Shown here: positions 55,050-63,436 of the stretch, piece by piece
Layout: every line of letters starts with the position of its first letter
How positions within the stretch are numbered: position 1 is the first letter of the stretch
Assembly: GCA_963843365.1 (NCBI GenBank)
Contig: CAWJKG010000002.1
Span: 1 to 64,000 of the forward strand
DNA length: 64,000 nucleotides
Reading direction: 5' to 3'
Source of the DNA: Bog-473 sp963843365
GTDB lineage: Bacteria > Actinomycetota > Acidimicrobiia > Acidimicrobiales > RAAP-2
The notes under the pieces: model-generated
What the model saw: only the letters and a program-made list of their open reading frames with translations
Database searches by the model: none
What the model was told of the DNA's origin: nothing
Made by a program: the position numbers and the translations under genes

Positions 55050-55643
55050 ATGAGCAACACCTCAGAAGGACCCGGATGGTGGTTGGCCTCCGACGGGAGG
55101 TGGTACCCGCCGGAGCTCTGGACCGGTCCGCCTTCGAGCCAGCCCGCAGGAGCACCTTCACAGCCGGCGGGCTCATCGCCGGTCCAGCCCACTCCGACGT
55201 ACCCTCCGCAGCAGCCCGGGCCGAGTCCTTCCGGATATCCCGCGCAATATCCCGCCCGGTACCCGGCGCAGTATCCGGGTCAAGCACCGGCGTACGGCCA
55301 ATACCCGGCGCAGTACCAGACGCAGTACCCCGGCTACGGCCAGTTTCCTTACGGCGAACCCGTCCATCAGAAGACGAACGGCTTGGCGATCGCCTCGCTG
55401 GTCTGCTCGTGCGTGGGCCTTTTCTTACTGCCGGCCATCGCCGGCATCGTTTTCGGATTCGTGGCACAGGCACAGATCAGACGGTCCAATGGCCTGCAAA
55501 AGGGAAACGGACTGGCACTCGCCGGCATCCTCGTCGGCTTCGGGTGGCTGGCTCTGCTCCTCCTGAGCATCCTCTTGGGCGCCCATTCCGCCAATAACGG
55601 CAACGGCGGTATGGTCGGTGGGGGGGTCCTCCTGGGGCCGTAG
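55050..55643 (+). CDS. DUF4190-like membrane protein with WWLASDGRWYPPE N-terminus
   Basis: About 197 residues. It starts SNTSEGPGWWLASDGRWYPP, a short tryptophan/tyrosine module seen often in Acidimicrobiia proteins (my recollection). Next comes a long Pro/Gln/Tyr-rich linker with YPAQYP repeats, then two membrane helices (LAIASLVCSCVGLFLLPAIA; LALAGILVGFGWLALLLLSI) with a short polar loop VAQAQIRRSNGLQKGN between them, as in DUF4190. The role is unknown; the module may bind cell-wall or membrane components. Confidence 0.75.
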   Translation: MSNTSEGPGWWLASDGRWYPPELWTGPPSSQPAGAPSQPAGSSPVQPTPTYPPQQPGPSPSGYPAQYPARYPAQYPGQAPAYGQYPAQYQTQYPGYGQFPYGEPVHQKTNGLAIASLVCSCVGLFLLPAIAGIVFGFVAQAQIRRSNGLQKGNGLALAGILVGFGWLALLLLSILLGAHSANNGNGGMVGGGVLLGP

Positions 55644-55688
55644 GGGTCCGAGCGGTCCATTGGTTGGGGCGACCCACTGCACCAAATC

Positions 55689-55772
55689 GACAAGTGACGA
55701 GCGACGAGTGACGAGCGACGAGTAACGAGCGACGAGCGACGAGTAACGAGCGACAAGTAACGAGTAACGAGG
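55689..55772. repeat. Twelve-copy heptanucleotide tandem array
   Basis: Twelve adjacent seven-base units of the form (G/A)AC(G/A)AG(T/C/G), such as GACGAGC, GACGAGT and AACGAGC, run without interruption and end ten bases before the ATG of the next gene. Unit variants alternate, so slippage expansion is likely. It occupies the whole region where a promoter for the dehydrogenase at 55782 would be expected. There are no CRISPR-like spacers. Confidence 0.9.
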
Positions 55773-55781
55773 AGCGAGGGA

Positions 55782-57018
55782 ATGCAAGGTCTGCTCTATG
55801 GCGTCCGCGGCAACCGCTGGACGCCACCGGAAGGGTCCAACAACCTCATGCGCGGCCTGTCCCGCACACCCATGCGACTCCAGCAGCTCGAGCGGCCGAC
55901 GCTCTTCCGCGATGACTGGTGCGTGGCCAAGACGCGTCTGACCGGGATCTGCGGCTCCGACGCCAAAATGGTGTTCATGGATTTCGGCGACGACTTCGGC
56001 GACGACGGCGCCTTGAACGGGTTCTTCACCTTCCCGACGGTGTTCGGACATGAGGTCGTGGCCGACGTGGTCGAGGTGGGCCCCGCAGTGACCAGTCTGG
56101 AAGTGGGTCAGCGCGTCGTGCTGAACCCCTGGCTCTCCTGTGGCCCACGCGGAATCGACCCGCCGTGTCCGTCGTGCCAGGCAGGCGACTACAGCTTGTG
56201 CTGGCACTTCACCCAGGGCCCGATCGCGGCCGGCATCCACACCGGAACCTCAAAGGACGCCCCCGGGGGCTTCGCCGACTACCTGCCGGCCCACGAGTCG
56301 ATGCTGATCCCCGTCCCCGACGATCTGAGCGACGAGGTCGCGGTGATCGGCGACCCCTTCGCCGTCTCCTTGCACTCGGTGACGCGGCACCCGCCGCCCT
56401 CGGGAGGCAAGGCCCTCGTCTACGGCAGCGGGCGCGCTGGGCTGCACGGCCGTCGCCATCATCAAGGCGCTCTACCCCGACGTCGAGGTGATGGTGGTCG
56501 CCCGCTGGCCTGCGCAGGCGGCACTGGCACGCAAGCTCGGGGCCACCGTCGTCGACCCCTTCCCCGTCGAGCAACTGCTCGAGGAGGCGGCAGCGTGGTC
56601 GGGGGGCGTGCTGAACAAGTTCGAGGGTGCCACGCTGCCCATGGCCCACCCCGGCGGGTTCGACGTGGTCTACGACACCGTCGGCACCGCGCAGACAGCC
56701 GAGATCGGCGTCCGCCTGCTCAAGCAACGCGGCACCATGGTCAAGAGCGGCGTGCACGCGCCGGAGCGGTGGGAGTGGTCGCCGCTGTACTTCAAGGAGA
56801 TCTCGTGGGTGGGATCGAACGCCTTCGGCGTCGAAGAGGTCGACGGCGTGCGCATGCACGGCATCGCGCAGTACCTCCGGTTGGCCTCCGAGGGGCGCAT
56901 CGACATGACCGGCATGCTGACCCACACCTTCCGCTTGGACGATTGGATCGACGCCTTCACGGTGCTGGCCAACCAGGAGGAAAGCGGCGCCATCAAGGTC
57001 GCGTTCGACTTCCGCTGA
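55782..57018 (+). CDS. Zinc-binding alcohol dehydrogenase-like protein, frame-disrupted
   Basis: A medium-chain dehydrogenase of about 412 residues. KTRLTGICGSDAKMVFMDFG gives the catalytic Cys/Asp, FPTVFGHEVVADVVEV the G-H-E motif, and GIDPPCPSCQAGDYSLC the structural zinc cysteines (only part of the usual set of four). An indel near 56440 interrupts the Rossmann motif (ALVYGSGRAG / CTAVAIIKALYPDVEVMVVA). PGGFDVVYDTVGTAQTAEIG, GTMVKSGVHAPERWEWSPLY and RLDDWIDAFTVLANQEESGA follow. It is probably one unit with the diiron and VOC genes downstream. Confidence 0.84.
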
Positions 57019-57175
57019 GGTGCACCACGACGGGTACTGGTACGGCCGCAGCCTCCTCCGTGCCCCCGGCCGCCGGTCTGCCCGGGTCGGCGGGGCGACC
57101 TCTCCAACCTGACCGCTGACGCGCAAACGGGTAGCGTCGCGTGCGGCGCCAACGCCGTCACCCAAAGGGGGCCTC

Positions 57176-58264
57176 ATGACCACGAGCCCGTCCATCACCG
57201 ACTCGGACTTCGCCTTCGACCCGAAGTGGGGCATCGAGTCGCCGTCGACCACCATGTTCGACTTCAACTACACCGGTGGGCGGGACCAGCTCCTGCGCCT
57301 CTACGACAAGGGGACGCGCCGCCAGTGGATCGGCAGCGACCGGCTCGACTGGAGCACCGAGGTCGACCTGAGCGATCCCGTCGGCATGCCCGACGAGATC
57401 ATGCCGATCTTCGGCACCCCGTGGTGGGACGACATGTCCGAGGAGCGCCGCGGCGAGTTACGGCGCCATGTCGAGGCGTGGCGATTCAGCCAGTTCATGC
57501 ACGGCGAGCAGGGCGCGTTGATCTGCACGGCCAAGATCGTGCAGACGGTGCCCGACATCGACTCGAAGTTCTACGCCGCCACGCAGGTCATCGACGAGGC
57601 GCGCCATGTGGAGGTGTACAGCCGCTACCTGCACGAGAAGGTGCAGCTGGTGTACCCGCTCAACCGGTATCTCAAGGCGCTGCTCGACGACGTCATCTCG
57701 GACAGCCGGTGGGACATGACGTATCTCGGCATGCAGGTGCTCGTCGAGGGGCTGGCGCTGGCCGCGTTCGGCGTCATCCGCAACAACGCGCAGAACCCGT
57801 TGGCCAAGGCCTTGAACGCGTACGTGATGCAGGACGAGGCGCGCCACGTGATGTTCGGTCGGCTGGCGCTGCGCGACTACTACCCGCAGCTGACCGAGGC
57901 GGAGCGGGCGGAGCGGGAGGCCTTCTGTATCGAGGCCTGCTACCTGATGCGGGACCGCTTCCTGGGCGAGGAGGTGTGGGAGCGACTGGAGCTGCCGGCC
58001 GAGATCGGCACCTACGTGGAGAACAGCGAGACGCTGCGGGAATTCCGCAACTTCCTCTTCATGCGCATCGTCCCGATCCTGCGCGACATCGGCCTGTGGG
58101 GGCCGAAGCTGCGGGCGGCCTTCGAGGAGATGGGCGTCATCGGTTGGGCCGACGCCGACATCGACGCCGAGATGGCGAGCGACGAGAAGGCGGCCGAGGA
58201 TCTCGACGAGGCCCACGACGCCCGCATGGCCCACGTGCGGGCGGTGGCGGAATCCGAGGTCTGA
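57176..58264 (+). CDS. Ferritin-like diiron protein
   Basis: A 362-residue helical protein. Metal ligands can be placed in FMHGEQGALICTAKIVQTVP (first Glu), IDEARHVEVYSRYLHEK (E-x2-H), VEGLALAAFGVIRNNAQNPL (third helix Glu) and MQDEARHVMFGRLALRDYYP (second E-x2-H), the arrangement of ribonucleotide-reductase/ferritin-like diiron enzymes. Such proteins oxidise or desaturate acyl or amine substrates. The start ATG 57176 follows AAAGGGGG; TAGCGT at 57128 may be the -10 box, giving a leader of about 40 bases. A chemical role in the same pathway as the dehydrogenase upstream is plausible. Confidence 0.82.
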   Translation: MTTSPSITDSDFAFDPKWGIESPSTTMFDFNYTGGRDQLLRLYDKGTRRQWIGSDRLDWSTEVDLSDPVGMPDEIMPIFGTPWWDDMSEERRGELRRHVEAWRFSQFMHGEQGALICTAKIVQTVPDIDSKFYAATQVIDEARHVEVYSRYLHEKVQLVYPLNRYLKALLDDVISDSRWDMTYLGMQVLVEGLALAAFGVIRNNAQNPLAKALNAYVMQDEARHVMFGRLALRDYYPQLTEAERAEREAFCIEACYLMRDRFLGEEVWERLELPAEIGTYVENSETLREFRNFLFMRIVPILRDIGLWGPKLRAAFEEMGVIGWADADIDAEMASDEKAAEDLDEAHDARMAHVRAVAESEV

Positions 58265-58402
58265 GTCTGCGGGGCTGCGGTCTGACTCGCCGCCCGACTG
58301 ACGAAGAAGAAGTCCGGTCCGGCGGCCGGCCGGCCGGCCGAGAGGCGGTACGGTTCCCGGGTAGGCGAGTTCTTTGCACGCATCTACCCGCGGAGGCGAC
58401 GA

Positions 58403-58783
58403 GTGAAGATCACACGGTTCCATCACGTCTCGGTGAACTGTCATGAGGCCCCGCTGGACGACATGGTCTCGTTCTACGACGGGCTTTTCGGACTGGAGTC
58501 AAAGGAGCGCCCCGAGATCCCGGGCGTGCCCGGTCACTGGTTCCAGGTCGCCGATCAGGAGCTCCACGTTGTGGGAGCGCCGCCCCGGGGAACCGCGATC
58601 GACTCGACCGGAAACCACTACTGCGTCGCCGTCGAGGACCTCGACAAGGCGATCGCCGAGCTCGAGGACAAACAGATCCCCTACGAGCGCGCGGTCCAGG
58701 GAGCGGGGACCGTGCAGATCTGGGTCATCGACCCGGCGGGGAACACGATCGAGCTGCAGCAGGACCGGGCGGCGCGGCCCTGA
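58403..58783 (+). CDS. VOC-family protein (short)
   Basis: A 126-residue protein: ITRFHHVSVNCHEAPLDDMV with SFYDGLFGLESKERPEIPGV, GHWFQVADQELHVVGAPPRG and HYCVAVEDLDKAIAELEDKQ, and an end of VQIWVIDPAGNTIELQQD. Ligands H in F-H-H-V, H in E-L-H-V, H in N-H-Y and E in I-E-L-Q complete a metal site, so it is likely catalytic (glyoxalase or dioxygenase type). GTG 58403 follows GAGGCGACGA. Confidence 0.85.
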   Translation: MKITRFHHVSVNCHEAPLDDMVSFYDGLFGLESKERPEIPGVPGHWFQVADQELHVVGAPPRGTAIDSTGNHYCVAVEDLDKAIAELEDKQIPYERAVQGAGTVQIWVIDPAGNTIELQQDRAARP

Positions 58784-58818
58784 GGCCGCGGTCGCCGTCG
58801 CCTGAGTCTCCGAGCCCG

Positions 58819-59598
58819 ATGCCCACCTCGCCCACGGCGGTCATCTTCGACCTCGATGACACGCTCGTCGAGGACGTTGCTGCAGCGCATGCATCCTTCG
58901 AGGAGGTCGGACGGGCGCTCCTGGGAGACCGGTTCGAGCATTCCGGAGACGGCGGCACCATGCAGGATGCTGCCCGGGCCATCTGGCGAAGTGGCCCCGA
59001 CTTCGCCCTCTGTACGGAGCTGGGCCTGGCCTCGAGGGAAGGCCTGTGGGCGAGCTTCGACGGCAACCACCCTCGTCTCGACGGGCTCCGCGCCTGGATC
59101 TCGACTTTCCGAACCGAGGCCTGGACCGCCGTCCTGGCCACGTTGGGGATCCACGACGCCGACCTCATCCCGACGGCCCAGGAAGCCTTCGCTGCAGCGC
59201 AGCTGCGCGGGCACGTTCCCATCCAAGGCGCCGCCACCGCGGTGCAGGTCGCTGGGCACGGTCGTCGGCTCGGCTTGCTGACCAACGGGCCCTCCGACGT
59301 CCAGCGCCTGAAGCTGGAAGGCTCCGGCCTGACCTCGCGGTTCGAGGCCGTGGCCGTCTCCGGAGAGATGGGAGTGGGCAAGCCTTCTCCCGCAGCCTTC
59401 GACAACATCCTGCAGCGACTCGAGGTGGAACCCCGGGAAGCGGTGATGGTCGGCGACGACTGGAAGAGGGATGTCGAGGGAGCGGTTTTCGTCGGGCTGC
59501 CCGTGGTGTGGATCGCGTCGGGGCGACCGGTGCCGGCACAACTCCCGGGTGTCACGGTAATCGACACCATCGAGGAGCTCGAGGCCGCACTCGGCTGA
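58819..59598 (+). CDS. HAD-superfamily hydrolase
   Basis: This 259-residue hydrolase has motif I AVIFDLDDTLVEDVAAA (nucleophile Asp and the second D), motif II VAGHGRRLGLLTNGPSDVQR (T), motif III Lys in SGEMGVGKPSPAAFDNILQR and motif IV EAVMVGDDWKRDVEGAVFVG (D-D). A helical cap lies between motifs I and II. Typical HAD enzymes of this size dephosphorylate small sugar phosphates or dehalogenate; the substrate is unknown. It starts 35 bases after the VOC stop and may be in its operon. Confidence 0.9.
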   Translation: MPTSPTAVIFDLDDTLVEDVAAAHASFEEVGRALLGDRFEHSGDGGTMQDAARAIWRSGPDFALCTELGLASREGLWASFDGNHPRLDGLRAWISTFRTEAWTAVLATLGIHDADLIPTAQEAFAAAQLRGHVPIQGAATAVQVAGHGRRLGLLTNGPSDVQRLKLEGSGLTSRFEAVAVSGEMGVGKPSPAAFDNILQRLEVEPREAVMVGDDWKRDVEGAVFVGLPVVWIASGRPVPAQLPGVTVIDTIEELEAALG

Positions 59599-59664
59599 GG
59601 GTCCCGTTGACCGGATCCGGTCGAACGGCGCTGCGCAGTCAACTTCGGCGGTGACCGTCCTGGG

Positions 59665-60099
59665 TCAGCCGCCTTCGATGGCCCGCTCCAGACCGGCGGT
59701 GATCTGCTGCGTGGGCTCGTTGGTGTCGAGGTAGTCGCGCCACGCCGTGACCTTGCCGTCTGCGTCGACGTCAATCACCGTGGCACCCGTCATGGAGATG
59801 GGAACCCCGGCCTTGCCGTCCCCGGGATGGAACGTGGCCGTCCCGGTCCACTCGAAGACCGCCCAGTCGGCTCCGCCGCGGATGCGGTCCACCCGCTGGT
59901 TCCAGTCCGGGAAGATGGCGTCGGTGTCCCGGGCCACCTTGTGCAGGTCGGTGGTCCACGGGGTGACCGGGTCGCAGAAGCGACCTCCCGGCGCGAACAG
60001 GGCGGCAAAGTCGTCGGGGCCGTCGATGTTCTCGAAGGTGCGGGCCCAGGCGTCCCAGTCCCGCCCTCCGGCCCCGGCGTTCCCCTTGTGCATGCTCAT
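59665..60099 (-). CDS. SnoaL/NTF2-like protein
   Basis: An alpha+beta barrel of 144 residues: DWDAWARTFENIDGPDDFAA, LFAPGGRFCDPVTPWTTDLH, FEWTGTATFHPGDGKAGVPI and GATVIDVDADGKVTAWRDYL, then D-T-N-E. This is the SnoaL/limonene-epoxide-hydrolase-like fold, used for cyclases, isomerases or non-catalytic ligand binding. It overlaps the end of the YbjQ-like operon (ATGA at 60096-60099), making it the fifth coupled gene. ATG 60093 is an alternative start. Confidence 0.75.
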   Translation of the reverse strand: MSMHKGNAGAGGRDWDAWARTFENIDGPDDFAALFAPGGRFCDPVTPWTTDLHKVARDTDAIFPDWNQRVDRIRGGADWAVFEWTGTATFHPGDGKAGVPISMTGATVIDVDADGKVTAWRDYLDTNEPTQQITAGLERAIEGG

Positions 60100-61094
60100 C
60101 GCTTTCGTCCCTTCCCCTGGTTGGCGCTGCGCAGGCTCTCTGCCTCGAAGGTGACCACCGCGTCATCGAGCGGCAGGACCAGCTGAGGCTGCACGAATTG
60201 GTGCGCCTCCGCCACGAGTTTGACCGCTGTCCCCCAGGCGGTGAAACCCACGGCGTGCCGGGCGAAGCTCATCGGGCCCTCGGTGACCTTGACCTCGACG
60301 ACGCCCTGTCCGCCGGCATCGAGCGCAGAGCGCTGCATCCGCTCCATGGCCGATTCCCGGGCCGAGTACATGGCCTCGGTGTAGTTGGTCAGCTCAATAT
60401 TCTGGCTCTTCTGCTTGATCGCCGCGCCCGCGGTGCGCCGGGGCGAATAGACGAAGCACGCACCGAAGGCGAGCCCGACCGGCATCCAGCCCGCTCGCTG
60501 CAGCAAGGTGAAGTCGCGGGCGGAGAGATCTGAGATGAAAGGGGTGGCGGGCGGTGCGACGGCGGCGGCTGCCCCGGCTGCCCCGACTGCCCCGGCTGCC
60601 CCGACTGCCCCTCCGGTCTGGTGACCCGTCGACCGCATCGGCCGCACCGCCGTGCCCACCAGCTCCACCTCAATGTGATGGGTGCGCACGGACACCTCGA
60701 CCCGCACCCCCACCACCCCGTGCCCGTGCACCTTCACGCATTCGCCGCGCAGCAGCCGGGCCGCCTGGTCGACGGCGGCGTTGTGGGCGTCGGAGGCCAT
60801 GGAGATGGAGCCCCTCCCCCAGTTCCAGACTCCCACCGGGACCGAGACGACGGCGACCCCGCAGACGAGGTCGAGCGGCTCCCATCCGGCGGCATGGAGC
60901 AGCAGCGCCTCGTCGACCGACAGGTCCGACGTGATGCCCCGCTCTTTGGATGGGGTCGCCGGCGAAGCCAGGGTCTGGGCGCCCCGGAGCATCTCGGCCC
61001 GGACATCGACGCCTTCGACGCCACCGACGACACCGACGCCACCGACGCCACCCAGGCCCTCGACGCCCTGGATGGGCGTCCCGCCCCCGCTCAT
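60096..61094 (-). CDS. Double YbjQ-like (heavy-metal-binding domain) protein C
   Basis: A 332-residue protein with two YbjQ-like modules. Module 1 begins ITSDLSVDEALLLHAAGWEP followed by LDLVCGVAVVSVPVGVW and ends in a strand after VKVHGHGVVGVRVEVSVRTH. Module 2 begins FISDLSARDFTLLQRAGWMP followed by VGLAFGACFVYSP and TEAMYSARESAMERMQRSAL, ending HAVGFTAWGTAVKL. The first module is preceded by a Gly/Val-rich stretch (GGVGGVGVVGGVEGV). YbjQ family members form pentameric rings and were named for a putative metal site; a biochemical role is not established. It follows paralogue B by an ATGA overlap. Confidence 0.78.
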   Translation of the reverse strand: MSGGGTPIQGVEGLGGVGGVGVVGGVEGVDVRAEMLRGAQTLASPATPSKERGITSDLSVDEALLLHAAGWEPLDLVCGVAVVSVPVGVWNWGRGSISMASDAHNAAVDQAARLLRGECVKVHGHGVVGVRVEVSVRTHHIEVELVGTAVRPMRSTGHQTGGAVGAAGAVGAAGAAAAVAPPATPFISDLSARDFTLLQRAGWMPVGLAFGACFVYSPRRTAGAAIKQKSQNIELTNYTEAMYSARESAMERMQRSALDAGGQGVVEVKVTEGPMSFARHAVGFTAWGTAVKLVAEAHQFVQPQLVLPLDDAVVTFEAESLRSANQGKGRKR

Positions 61095-62059
61095 GTCAAC
61101 CGCACCGTGGGCCGGGGCAGCACCACCGGGTCGAAATCCTTGAAGCGCCGCATCCGGTTGCCCCGGAGCGTGCAGTCGATGACCTCGTCGCCCGCAGACA
61201 TCTCCCGCGCGACGACGTCCATGGTCGCCCCGTGCAGCTCGTCGCCGGCCAGCTGCTCGCGCACGTGCTTGCGCGCCAGCTGCCGCGAGGCCATGTGGGC
61301 CCGGCTGACCTGCTCCACCAGGGCGGGGCCGCTGTTGGTGCCCCAGCCGCCCATGGAGCCCTCCATGTAGTACTCGGTCATGCAGTAGGCCCACACCCGC
61401 ACCGAGGCCAGCGCGGCCACCACCGCGATCGGCATGAACCCGGCCTCGATCGACTTCGTCAGTCGCTGCCCCGCCAGGTAGGTGCTCCACGGCACCCCGC
61501 CCGCCGGAGGCGGCCCGTCCGACACCGTCACCGCTGTGCCGAGGAAATGGAACTCGGTCGTCCCCGTGTCGGCGACGTTGGAGACCCGGTCGGCCACCCC
61601 GATGACCCCGTGGGCGCCCATGGTGCCGGCCTCCTCGAGCATGCGTCCGTAGGCGGTGTGGTACCCCTGGGCCCAGGCCTCCTCCACCCAGGGCTGCTCG
61701 AGGTTCTGGCCCCAGGTGCGGTGCTCGTTGGAGACGAAGCCGTGCGGGCAGCGGTACGTCTCCGAATAGGCACCCGGCGTCTGCTGCCCGCCGATGTAGG
61801 GCGACATGCCGCGGATGGTGCCGGACCCCGGCCCGTACCAGCCCCACTGCATGACGCAGAACCCCTGCACCAACGCCATCGGCTGCAGGCCGAGATCCAG
61901 GCACGCCGCGAAGTCGGGCACGCTCAGCCCCGACGAGAAGACGTCGGACTCCAGGCGGCGGACGGCCGCCTCGGGCAGATCACCCTGGGGCCCGCCGGAC
62001 GGAGTCGCCGCGGCGTCGGGCGGCGAGCCGCCCCCTCCGGGCTCCTCGCCGACGGACAT
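61091..62059 (-). CDS. Double YbjQ-like protein B, divergent
   Basis: A 322-residue paralogue. The first module reads FSSGLSVPDFAACLDLGLQP, MALVQGFCVMQWGWYGPGSG, then HTAYGRMLEEAGTMGAHGVI and GVADRVSNVADTGTTEFHFL. The second module (WSTYLAGQRLTKSIEAGFMP, IAVVAALASVRVWAYCMTEY, SRAHMASRQLARKHVREQLA) has lost the S-D-L-S start but keeps the layout. It ends PVVLPRPTVRLT. Aromatic and Cys residues in the first module's loop (YRCPHGFVSNEHRTWGQNLE) are unique within the operon. Its start shares one base with the stop of A (TGATG). Function is unknown. Confidence 0.72.
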   Translation of the reverse strand: MSVGEEPGGGGSPPDAAATPSGGPQGDLPEAAVRRLESDVFSSGLSVPDFAACLDLGLQPMALVQGFCVMQWGWYGPGSGTIRGMSPYIGGQQTPGAYSETYRCPHGFVSNEHRTWGQNLEQPWVEEAWAQGYHTAYGRMLEEAGTMGAHGVIGVADRVSNVADTGTTEFHFLGTAVTVSDGPPPAGGVPWSTYLAGQRLTKSIEAGFMPIAVVAALASVRVWAYCMTEYYMEGSMGGWGTNSGPALVEQVSRAHMASRQLARKHVREQLAGDELHGATMDVVAREMSAGDEVIDCTLRGNRMRRFKDFDPVVLPRPTVRLT

Positions 62060-62943
62060 CAGTTGTCCAACGAGATGATGGTGGTCGGCTTCGGCAACGT
62101 GACCTCCCCTTCGCGCTTGGTCACCGCCGTCCCGAGCGCCAGGAACTCGATCGTGTGCGAGCCCCACTGGTGCGACTTCTCCTCCAGGCGCACGCCGACG
62201 ATGCCGCTCGCCTGCAGCCGGCCCGCCTCGTCCTGCATGCGCGTCATCGCCAGCTCGCGGGCCTCGTAGAGCGCCTGCGTGAAATTGGGCAGCTCCACGT
62301 TCTGTCCCATGGAGCCGAGCGCCTGCGTGAGCTTGCGGTGCGCAATGTGGAAGACGCACGTGCCCATGACGAGTCCCTGTGGCACGTGCCCCGTCTGCAT
62401 GAGCGTCCAGAAGTCCTGACCCGACAGGTCCGACGTGAACGGCTTGCCCTGCACGTTGCGATACGACGTCCCGTCCTCGGCCTTGACCGCGGTGCCGAAC
62501 GCGATGAACTCGGCGGAGTCGTTGCCCCACTCGTAGTAGTTCACATCGAGCCGCACGCCCACGACACCGTCGGCCCCGAGCTCGGCCGCCTCCTCCTCCA
62601 TGCGGTTCATGGCGAGCTCGCGGGCGGTGTACATGGCCTCGGTCAGCTTGGTGAGCTCCTGGCTCTGCCCCCACTTCCTGGTCTGGATGCCGATGTGGTA
62701 GATCGACGACCCCATCACGAAGCCCAGCGGGTGGAAGCCGGCCTCCTTGACGAGAAGGAACTCGTTGACGGAGAGGTCGGAGGTGAAGAGACCGTGCTCG
62801 AGTTGCTCGAGTCGGTGGGCGGCATCCTTGGGGAGGTCGTGCAGTTCGGGCTGGGGCTCCGGTTGGGGCTCGGGCTGGGACTGGGGCTGGGACTCGGGCT
62901 GGGACTGGGCCTGGGTCGTCGGCTCCGGCGTCTCGTCACTCAT
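62059..62943 (-). CDS. Double YbjQ-like protein A
   Basis: A 294-residue protein that starts with a disordered Gln/Pro/Glu repeat (QSQPESQPQSQPEPQPEPQP). Two full YbjQ-like modules follow. Module 1: FTSDLSVNEFLLVKEAGFHP, LGFVMGSSIYHIGIQTRKWG, TEAMYTARELAMNRMEEEAA, LGADGVVGVRLDVNYYEWGN. Module 2: FTSDLSGQDFWTLMQTGHVP, QGLVMGTCVFHIAHRKLTQA, TQALYEARELAMTRMQDEAG, ASGIVGVRLEEKSHQWGSHT. It ends KPTTIISLDN. It is the best-conserved copy, and its start overlaps the gene upstream (ATGA). Function is unknown. Confidence 0.82.
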   Translation of the reverse strand: MSDETPEPTTQAQSQPESQPQSQPEPQPEPQPELHDLPKDAAHRLEQLEHGLFTSDLSVNEFLLVKEAGFHPLGFVMGSSIYHIGIQTRKWGQSQELTKLTEAMYTARELAMNRMEEEAAELGADGVVGVRLDVNYYEWGNDSAEFIAFGTAVKAEDGTSYRNVQGKPFTSDLSGQDFWTLMQTGHVPQGLVMGTCVFHIAHRKLTQALGSMGQNVELPNFTQALYEARELAMTRMQDEAGRLQASGIVGVRLEEKSHQWGSHTIEFLALGTAVTKREGEVTLPKPTTIISLDN

Positions 62944-63362
62944 GCTTGGTCTCCGATCACCATGTGCTCCAACGCCAGCCGGGTCTGCTCGCTGGTCGCC
63001 GCCTCCGCCTGCAGGGTGCTCAGCAAGCGCGTCAGCCATACATCCATGCCGACCTGCTCGCTGCGGATCCGGATCCCGCCCGAGGAGTGCCCGATGCTGC
63101 AGCGCACCGTGCCGCCGTCGACCGTCGCCTCGAGCGTGTCGTCGCCGAGTGCGATGCGCACCGACTTGATCTCGTCGGACTTGCGGAACCGGCCGGCCCG
63201 CTCCACCACGATGCGCCCGCCCAACGCGTCCGAGAGCTGCGCCACCAACAGCTTGAGCATGATGCGCAGATCGGTGCTGTTCGACGACAGCTGCGAGACG
63301 GCCATGCTCAGGTCGAAGGCGGCATCCTCGGATCCTGATGATGCAGCGGGTTCCATGGACAT
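62940..63362 (-). CDS. Hypothetical helical protein heading the YbjQ operon
   Basis: About 140 residues: FDLSMAVSQLSSNSTDLRIM, LKLLVAQLSDALGGRIVVER, VRIALGDDTLEATVDGGTVR, IRSEQVGMDVWLTRLLSTLQ and TSEQTRLALEHMVIGDQA. Two helical segments flank a beta-rich middle; no family is recognised. ATG 63362 is chosen because TACGAT lies seven bases before it; ATG 63371 overlaps that box. The ATGA overlap with protein A ties it to the operon, so it is probably a partner or regulator. Confidence 0.6.
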   Translation of the reverse strand: MSMEPAASSGSEDAAFDLSMAVSQLSSNSTDLRIMLKLLVAQLSDALGGRIVVERAGRFRKSDEIKSVRIALGDDTLEATVDGGTVRCSIGHSSGGIRIRSEQVGMDVWLTRLLSTLQAEAATSEQTRLALEHMVIGDQA

Positions 63363-63369
63363 CTGCCGC

Positions 63370-63375
63370 ATCGTA
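63370..63375 (-). promoter_or_regulatory. Candidate -10 box of the YbjQ-like operon
   Basis: TACGAT on the minus strand, seven bases before ATG 63362. If real, the message is leaderless and all downstream genes depend on the overlaps for translation. Confidence 0.38.
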
Positions 63376-63436
63376 CCGCCACCATCCGGGCGGCGGCCCT
63401 GCGGCTCCGCTGCCTCGCCGCCGGGGACCCCGTCGC

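Noticed and set aside
55689..55772. Possible CRISPR array
   Set aside because: Units are seven bases and directly adjacent, with no spacers and no cas genes in the window.
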